Source of the DNA: Pseudoscleropodium purum
Taxonomy: Eukaryota; Streptophyta; Bryopsida; Hypnales; Brachytheciaceae
DNA: 64,000 nucleotides
NCBI GenBank assembly: GCA_963969395.1
Contig: OZ017804.1
Span: 14,508,001-14,572,000 of the forward strand
Direction of reading: 5' to 3'
Shown piece after piece: positions 55,973 to 64,000 of this stretch (the stretch's first letter is position 1; each line of letters begins with the position of its first letter). A program made the translations under genes and the position numbers. The notes beneath the pieces are model-generated. The model was given only the letters and a program-made list of their open reading frames with translations. It did not search any database and was not told the origin of the DNA.

Positions 55973-58900
55973 ATACAATAATGTAGTCAAATACAATAGC
56001 ATCAATTGAAAATATACAATTGAATGTGGCTGAAAAGGGCCTCTTGAACCTCTAAGAATTTATTCCTCCAATAGACCTTCAAGGCTAATTCTTAGGAATA
56101 ATGGGCTCCAACAAGTTTCTATCAATGATTTTAATATTTGATGTCTCATCTTTGCATGAATTTATAAGCTTTAATTTGACTTATATGACACTATATTAAT
56201 AAATTGGCATGGTTCAAAATCCATGGTAGCAATTCTTTTATGATAAGTTTGTACTTGTTAGATTTATATTTGTACCTATTAATAAACCTAAAGTATTATA
56301 ATTTCTTATTTTGATTGATATTAGAATAAGAGATTTCAAGAGCTTGTAGAAGATATGTAATTTATTAAAATATGATGATTATATCATTCAAAAATTAATT
56401 GACAAGTCATTAATAAATAAAAAAATAATCTATACAAGGAGAGGGGGATGCCATCCAAAATTCCAAACTACACAACTTATCACATAATTATTAATATGAT
56501 ATGATAAGCATTCAAATTATTTTAATACATTATAATTTATAAATAGTTAAAATACTAATTGTTCTTGAGTCTAGACAAAATTAAATTAAAATTAAATTTG
56601 AAGTTTACATATATGATATATGGTATATCCTAATAAATAATGATCAAGCAAATATTCTCTTCATGAATACATATGATACACTTATGATGAGTTCATAACC
56701 CATACTCATATGACTTACTAACCTGGTAATCCTAGTCCTTTGTATCTTGTATATGACAATTACCATCCCAAGGTTCAAACCTACTACCCACAAGATATAC
56801 TTCAATTGTTTTAATAATACCTTGGGTCCAAGCATGGCAACACATTGAACTTTCAAGTCATTTACAATGGTCCCTTACTCTCGAATTGGTAACCCACCTC
56901 TCTATTCAATTTCTCATTTCGAATAGTTGAACTTAATTAAATTTCATGGTCACATTAGAAAAAAAACAGGGGGATCATAAAAAGGACCATTTGACTCTAA
57001 CCAACAGTGCAAATAGAACAAAAGCAAGAAATAAATAAATAAAACTCCTGTGCTTTTAGACGTTGCTGCATTTGCATGTTGGTCTAAAGTCAAACAACTC
57101 TCTTAAGTCAGTCTTGAGGCCCCATTTTTTTTCTAATGTAAGAATCCCACTCCACCTGTCCACCGAATTGAAAATTTGAAATCAAATGTCCATCATGATA
57201 TGGTGCAGGTGATACTGTACCTGGTAGTGCTAATCGTACTACGTTATGTGGGACAGTACAAAACACTACCTACTCCACTGTATCCAATAGTACTGTGAAG
57301 AGAAAAGTAACTCAACATATATATTTTTTTTCAATGCTGTGGGCTCTGCTGCATTTGCTTCAAAAAAAAAAGAATAAGAAACCCCCCTGCTAACTTTACG
57401 TCATTTTTTGCAAAGCCGTGACCTTCGTTAGGGTCATGAAGCTCAGTCTTTATCATATCCAAGAACATGGAAAAAAGGTTATATAACAATTTAGCCATTT
57501 AACAATTTCGAAAGGGAGAATCTCTCGCCACGTTTTCCTCTCAAAAAAACTTTTCGCAGAGCGCGGAAGTCATAAAAACCGCTCAACAAAACCCTGCCTG
57601 GAAAAGGCTGTAACCAAGTTAAAGAAGTCGAAGATACTACGGAGTACTTCCGGCAGTCCTATGAATTCCCGAGTCCTCCTTTATCCTCGGCTTGAAAGGA
57701 GGCGACTTTTGCGACAGTCGAAAGCACGCAATTCGCAAACCTTGACAAAAAAAAAATCCAGCACGGCACCCTTCATTGACGACTATTCTGTTTGCATTCT
57801 CGATGAATGATTATTATTGTTTTCATAATTCGAAGGGAGGGTCGCAATTTGTCAAGGGTGGCGGACCCAATCAAATGAATATCTACAGCTTTTCATTCTT
57901 TTGAACGACTGAGTGGCCACATTCCTGCAGTGACGAGGCTAGCTAGTCATCTAGTTTAGAACTCCGATCTGAGGTCGATCGATCACCAACGACAGTAATT
58001 TTCATTTGTGCAGTAAATACTGTAAAGAAATCTCAAATAATTAACGATCAATAGTGGACAGAATCATCATGGGCGAGTCGATCTGTGGACTACAGTAAGT
58101 TAGAATTTGAGCACTCAAGAACTGTAACTTAACTTAAAGTTTAGCCCAGATTTCCGGAATCGCACTCTGTTCGCATGATATGCATGGACCTTCAAATGGT
58201 CAGCGGACCGACCCACTTCTGCCACGTCATCCTCATCCTGATCTAGTATCAAAAGATCCAGCACCAATAAAAAAAAGTAATTGCCATAAAAACATGATTT
58301 CAGAATTTAGATCGACACGGTCCTATCCTGATGTTTCTATTGTCAACTCTCTACTCCCGGCCTACAGTCCGTACACTACAGTCCGTACATCTCTCTCAAT
58401 CGATCTCCCATCCACGAGGTATGAACATCGTGAAGAATAGAGCTAGAGTGCAGCACGTGAACGTGCTGTACACATCTTGCAGTTACTTGACTGTACCCCA
58501 GAGGCTAAGTAAGTAAGTTAGTAAAGTAGTACGTACTTAGTTTCTGAGCCAGAAAATCAGTGAAGATCATAAATTGTGAAGCCGACTGTAGCAATTAAGT
58601 CGGCATTTTATTTCACGATCCATATTCCTGATTTGATCGAGGGAAGTGTCTGCGACTCTGCGGGCGATTTCTTAGATCTGGACAGGGTGTAGCGATTCGG
58701 AATGAGAACCGTGCAGAGCTCTGTATGTTAGGTGATGACCTTGAAATAGAATTTTAATTAATCAGGGAGTAGGTGCGTGTTCCAGGAGTTGGCTGAAATG
58801 GTGTATTATAAGAATTTAATTCGCCAGGCTAGGCCAGCCTGACTGTCTCAACCTTGCATTCGGTACGGTGAGGATGATCCGCGAAAGGACTTAAAGCTGT

Positions 58901-59570
58901 TGTCTCTGGATTGAAACCTGTGTTTTGTTGTTTGCTGTACTGAAACGCTGGAAATAAAGTTTGCAAGATGAGCTGTTGTCAAACTGGTAGAACTCTTTCC
59001 CTGTAACTCCTTAGGGTGTTAGTGCGGTGTGTCAAATTCTAGAGAAGTCTTCCGTGAAACTCTGTCAGAGTGATTACTTGAAAGCTTTGGCGAGGCGAGC
59101 TAGATTTAGATTTCAAGCTCAAGTTTCTAAAATATTATCAGTAGTTAGTACGTACAGCTGTAGCATTTGAGAAGGATCGAAATTTGAAAAGGATGAATTT
59201 AATTTGAGGTTGTTGATTTTAGGACAAATTCTTTGCATTGATTTGCGTGACTCAGAGCGCCAAAATTGTGACCTTCTTGAAATGCTCATAGTTCTAAAAA
59301 TCGTGGTTTTGATCTGTCTGTGGCTCCAGAAGGGCGCCTGCAAAGTGCGAATCCTTAAAAAGATTTCATTTAAAAGAAGGTTTTCGTCAGAGGGTGATTT
59401 CACAAAGTTCAGTCATGCACGTTGTAAGTAATGATTTATGCCCCGGTTTTTGGTTTCTGCGCAGATGTGGTGAGTTAGATTCCGTATGAGAGGCTTTTGG
59501 TCTCTCTAGATCGACCTGTACCTTTTCAATTGAGGTTGGTGATCCAGTGCTCGAGCTAGCGGCGGCGAAG
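55973..59570. other. Intergenic DNA and upstream region of the OFA gene
   Basis: AT-rich to about 57.0 kb, then progressively more balanced. From about 58.8 kb the sequence probably contains the OFA promoter and 5' leader. A tandem pair TACAGTCCGTACA occurs near 58365-58390. No protein-coding region is supported; the frames at 58180-58516 and 59119-59431 have no domain. Confidence 0.45.
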
Positions 59571-62464
59571 ATGGCGATCGTAGTGGACGAGAATGAGAAA
59601 AAATCCCGCAACATTCTGGTGCGCGCGCTGGTGTACCACTGGACCGTGAAGCCCATCGTGAAATCCCCCGCCAGCGAAGAGCGCGAGAAGTACCTGTTTC
59701 TCTACTGGAAGGGCATCCGCTTCAACCGATGGATGCTGTTCGCCTCGTCGTTTCTGATCCAGTTCTGCTGCGGCTCCCTCTACACGTGGTCGAATTTCAA
59801 CGCCCCCATCGACACCCTCATCTACGGCACCAAAACCGCCAACAAAGCGCCGAACACGTTCTACATCGCCGTCGGTAAGCCCCTGGACCTAGCGGCCATC
59901 CTTCTCTGAATTGTCTCTCATCCCCCAGTGCAAGAATCCGTCATCCAGTGATTTGGATGTAATATGTCGATCCCATATTCTTTAAAATGGCGTCTGTTAG
60001 AGTTTTCAAATTGTGACGATCCAGTGTTTGTAGCTCTGAAACGGGGATGTTCACGTACCCAGAGCTCTGCGCTCTAGTTCACTGAAGTGTAGATTTGAGG
60101 CTTCAATTGGCATGGGCGACTGAAACTGCACGCCACTTACACTGAAATTCTCCTTTTGACGAACATGAGGTTAAGATTCCTCCACTGAATTGCACGTATG
60201 CACAAGTTCGTTAGAATGGCGTGTTTTCGAGTGACACAATTCTGGCATTCAGCTGCCTACAGCTCTAAGAATTAGGACAGACGTAGACTGAAATTGGGCC
60301 AATTTACAAGTGTGCTGAAATCCGCAATTTCAACGAATATAAGTTTATGAATCCTCCAGTGATTATTTTTGCCAGTCAGTGATTTGTGCATTAAAATTTG
60401 GGGTTATGGACATGGTGCAGGTATGTTCGGCACAACGGCGATGTTCCTGGGTCCATGGCTAGAACGCCACGGCCCTCGCCGTGGCCTGCTCCTCGGCTCG
60501 AGCATGTTCGGCATCGGGCAAGGCATTGCGGCTCTCTCTCTCCACAAGAAGTCGATCGCAGGGGTCTACGTCGGCTATGGCGTTTTCGGTGGATTCGGCC
60601 TGGGTTTGAACTACATCTCCCCTGTTTCAGCGTTACAGAAGTTCTTCCCGGACTTCCGAGGGGTCGCATCGGGGTTTGCAGTGGCCGGCTTCGGCGCAGG
60701 GTCCATCGTCTGGAGCAAAGTCAATATTCCCATGATCGAACGGTTCGAATTGTCCGAAACTTTCGCAATTCTAGGCGCCGTGCTCACGGGCGCTATGCTC
60801 CTCTCCGCGGTGGTGATGAGAACTCCACCGAATAACTTCACTGCAGGCGGATTGAACGTCCGCGGGGAACCAGTTGCACGGAAAACGGGAACCAGTCACA
60901 ACATGGTCGATCTAGACACCAAAAATACCGATCTAGAAACCCAGGGAATCGATCTCGACCACGGCGCCCGAAATCTAGACACCAAGACGCCCGATCTAGA
61001 TACCCATCGCGACAACGGCGCCCGTGATTTAGATACCCAGACGCCCGATCTAGACCCCAACCACGGCGCCGTTCGAGCTCCGATCGTGATGACCTTACTC
61101 AGGTCCATTTTCAGTCCGGACTTTGGATTCATGTACTTGATGTTCTTCGCAAACCAGATTTTCGGCCTCGTAGCCCTCTCCCGGCTGGCCAACATGGCGG
61201 AGGACCTCTTCGATCAAAGTGCTAACGAAGCCTCTAACGTGGTCTCTATTAATGGCGTCTTCAATTGCCTGGGTCGCCTGCTGCTCCCCATGATCTCCGA
61301 CTTGGCCATCAAAAGCTCTTGGAAAACCAACCCGCCGTTTGCAAGAAAACTTGTGTTCCTGTTCAACCTCGTCATCCAGGTGGTGATTGTGGCCGTGCTT
61401 CCCACCATCATCAACCACAACAACTACGATGGGTTTCGGGCTGTTATGTGGATCTTGACGTTCACGTATGGAGGGGGGTTTGGGACTATTCCCTGCTTTC
61501 TCACTGACATGTTTGGGCCTTACAACATCGGTACGTACACCCAAAATTCCAATTTTTTTCTTTTTCTTAGATACAACTACTAGTGTGCGTAATCTGAGGG
61601 GTAGTAAAAAGTCAATTTTCCATAAAATTGACGGTTTCCAAGCGTCATGACATTGACATTAGCTTATTGTGCCAATAGATATGCAAACTGCATTTCGTCC
61701 AAAAAAACAGTATGCACCGCTAAGCTAGGATTTCGACCCCATCTTCCTCCCGGGCCCTTGATTCCATTTCTTTCTTTTCTGCAGGATCCACTGTGCCATT
61801 ATGATGGAATTGCACAAATTAAATAAAATTGGCGTTGTAACCAAGCTAAATCTTTTCCTGACTAGATTCTTAAGATTAGATTTGATTAACCACAAGGGAG
61901 TTTTAAGAGTTTAGCATGGAGGAAATGAAACGGAGTTTACCATGATCTCAATTGAACCTCTTTAAGTGGTTATCTTTGTTTCAGTACCATGCCGGAAAAT
62001 TCTTTAAACTCCCTCAAATGTGTGAAATCCTGACTGAATTTGTCTAGAACTTATGAACCTTCAAGCATGTTCAGTCATCGATCTAACATGGAAAATTCGG
62101 TGCAGGTGCGCTCCACGGAATGATTCTCACGGCGTGGTCGATAGGTGGCGTGGGAGGTGGCTTGGGCTTCACGTCTGTATTTGACAGACACAAGCCATCC
62201 GCGGCGGAAGCCAATCTTCCCGGCGCCTTCGACAAGGCGTATACATCGAATTTCAAATGGATTCTGGGCGTGTTGATCTTTGGTTTGGTCATGCTGTTCT
62301 TCGTCAGGACGGATCCGGAAGATCGAAGTGCGCCTGGGTGGCGATACAGCATTTTAGGGAAGAAGGTGGTGCATTTGAAGCGGAAGGATGGCAATGCGGG
62401 CAAAGTTACCGATCTGCAGAATGGAACTAACCCTAAACCCAATGCTGTAGTGGAGGATTTGTAA
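59571..62464 (+). CDS. MFS transporter, oxalate/formate antiporter (OFA) class
   Basis: Three exons: 59571-59874, 60421-61530 and 62106-62464, all GT-AG and all phase 1, giving 590 residues. The ATG at 59571 starts MAIVVDENEKK after a GC-rich leader. First transmembrane block: NRWMLFASSFLIQFCCGSLY then TWSNFNAPI, the signature entry helix of OFA-type MFS proteins. MFGTTAMFLGPWLERHGPRR is the loop between helices 2 and 3, and GFGLGLNYISPVSALQKFFP plus FRGVASGFAVAGFGAG are also typical. The second half starts FGFMYLMFFANQIFGLVALS and contains NGVFNCLGRLLLPMISD. A long central loop (residues about 263-322) carries an acidic repeat. By analogy it moves a small organic anion across a membrane; the substrate and direction cannot be told. 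Helices by eye: about 12. Confidence 0.88.
60906..61066 (+). repeat. In-frame repeat in the transporter's central loop
   Basis: The DNA phrase GATCTAGA.ACC recurs six to seven times, encoding DLDTK, DLETQ, DLDH, NLDTK, DLDTH, DLDTQ and DLDP. Two longer copies of about 19 residues are visible (NLDTKTPDLDT and DLDTQTPDLDP, each with a GAR string before). The repeat falls in the cytoplasmic loop between helices 6 and 7, where length is usually tolerated. Confidence 0.75.
61891..61955 (+). repeat. Dispersed repeat fragment in OFA intron 2
   Basis: Partner of the fragment at 19265-19330, with a shared CACAAGGGAG and a 29-base identical core at 61915-61943. Confidence 0.7.
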
Positions 62465-64000
62465 TTCTGTGCATTCAGTCAATATCTCCAAGAAACTCTG
62501 CTTCTGAAATTAGTATATTTTCAGTTCGCTTAGTTGCGTATTTTAGGGATTATAAATTGTCATCCGCTAGAAGGATGAGTGAGCACTCGGTGTCGATGTG
62601 AATTGGCAGCTTTTGATGAGACCGGAGAGTTATGGGACAGCATCTCAACATTGTATCATAGGAATTTAGATGCTCAGTTTAGGTGCTACACATTAGAATA
62701 TTTAAAGTACCTACGATCCTGTGTATACTCTACTATTGTGTGCGTTTGTGTTTTATTTTCCTGTTTAGGCAGGAGTTAAAGCACTGTGTAATATGAAAAT
62801 AGATGCATATTGACCTGACCAGATGCTTGTAATGGTGTCTTATTAGTTGCTATGAAGGAACTTTCGTCTCTGTCAAAAAATTAGATGCTCATTATGGGTT
62901 TCGAAATGCATACTAGACACCTTTTACAGATTCGTAGAACTGGGATGCCCTGGGGTAATGTCAACAGTCTAAGTAAACTCGGTCCCTGCCCAACCCTCTG
63001 TGAATATTATCTTGACAGTTTCCCAATTTCAAACCTCCTACTTAAGGATGGTTGTTTTTTCCAAGGCCATTGAAATTGAGGACATGAATGCTCCTCTGCT
63101 TTAGAAAATAATTATTGGTCTCTTGTACTGTTCATCGGTGTTCATTGCTGGCTTCTTTATGCAATGGATTTGAGACCGGTAAGCTTGGAGCATCACGCAA
63201 GTATTCATGTTTGTGACTTTGGCTGCGAGAACGTCCCCGTCCATTTGAGTGATGACTGTAACCAATCCTCCATTCAACCTTCCTAGAACTCTAGAAGGTA
63301 GGTCGTGGACTATTTGAACATGATTTATACTTTAGAATCCACACTCAATCCAACATGCTACGTTAGTTGGCTCTCATGCCTCGAAGGAAGCGCACCTCAA
63401 AGTAGGACATTGACTACGATGGTGCAGTCATCATTTGAAAAGCAAGGACCATAATATTCTTTGAACAGACCCTATTGCAAAATCGATTTGAGGCAGGGTT
63501 TTATATTTGTGAGATTTTTCCTAGTCTAAGGTGATTTTTGAAAAAAAAAGATTGAAATGTTTTGCGAGATACTCTTCAAAATTGAATGGCTAAAACCACC
63601 AAGAATTGAATATTGATCACCCAATAATCACCCAATGTAGAATGATTTCGCCACATCTGGATGAATTATAATCATAAATTTGGATTCATTAATAAATGAA
63701 GTAAGTCTCATCCTTAATCTACTTAAGTATGTATGAAAATCGATTCATCACTTGGTGGTCCTTGGAATCTTATGTAGACATATTCCATCTTCATTGTATG
63801 GCAGAAATGGAATGGTCAGAGAAGTCAGAACAGGAGGAAAACAGACAACACATGACTCTTCAAGTCAGAATGTTATGACTTGAATTCAAAGGGCCAGTGT
63901 GTCGTGATCAAATTTGAATAATGAAATATGCTCCAATAGACGATAGAAATGCAAGAAAAGAGTTCAAAGTAGGTGTCGTACAGATGAATGTCAAAGTCCT
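62465..64000. other. 3' flank of the OFA gene and intergenic DNA
   Basis: The first 350 bp are probably 3' UTR. No further gene is recognised. Small frames at 62579-62779 and 62885-63073 have no domain. The window ends in ordinary AT-rich sequence. Confidence 0.4.

Noticed and set aside
57400..59431. Balanced-composition stretch upstream of the transporter considered as another gene
   Set aside because: No frame gives a recognisable domain; it fits a promoter and leader region better.
60391..61544. Minus-strand and alternative-frame ORFs up to 149 codons over the transporter exon
   Set aside because: They mirror the GC-rich exon of a gene whose own frame and introns are fully consistent.

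Overview
The window looks like nuclear DNA of a land plant, most likely a non-seed plant such as a moss; the lineage is an inference. The genes have GT-AG introns, plastid or mitochondrial targeting sequences and plant-type families: an F-box protein, an iojap/RsfS protein, a plastid NAD(P)-binding protein, class III peroxidase, SINA and STR7 relics. They are GC-richer islands in very AT-rich intergenic DNA. I could run no search, so family names come from motif recognition.

Layout. 1-12.4 kb: repeats, small transposons and the broken remains of a gene resembling Crypton/DUF3504 tyrosine recombinases (about 7.2-9.3 kb). 12.5-13.8 kb: an intact F-box gene followed by a broken tandem copy of its own 3' end. 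14-18.5 kb: repeats and MITEs. 18.8-20.3 kb (minus): relic of a class III peroxidase. 23.7-25.6 kb: a four-exon RsfS/iojap gene. 27.0-27.6 kb: SINA-type E3 ligase relic. 27.8-32.9 kb: nested and tandemly duplicated MITEs. 33.06-33.6 kb: relic of an STR7-like rhodanese gene. 34.2-37.5 kb (minus): a MYND zinc-finger gene whose protein resembles a family I know from filamentous fungi, with its C-terminal domain duplicated. 37.9-46.9 kb: gene-free repeats. 47.7-50.5 kb: a six-exon At1g32220-like gene with one GC-AG intron. 50.5-59.5 kb: gene-free DNA including a GC-rich hAT-type element. 59.6-62.5 kb: a three-exon transporter of the oxalate/formate antiporter (OFA) class of MFS. 62.5-64 kb: no gene recognised.

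The main mobile signal is a large set of non-autonomous elements whose ends read TTAA-CCCC(T)AAA ... TTTAGGGG-TTAA. Duplicated TTAA plus terminal CCC is what piggyBac transposons produce. At least five copies have clean ends and several more are decayed. A second family has TA flanks and AGGTAGGAGG ends; a third has hAT features (8-bp target duplications and CAGGG ends).

Five genes look intact: F-box, RsfS, MYND, At1g32220-like and OFA. They form no pathway together; two of them (RsfS, At1g32220-like) probably act in organelles. The window also holds at least five gene relics, so local gene turnover is high.
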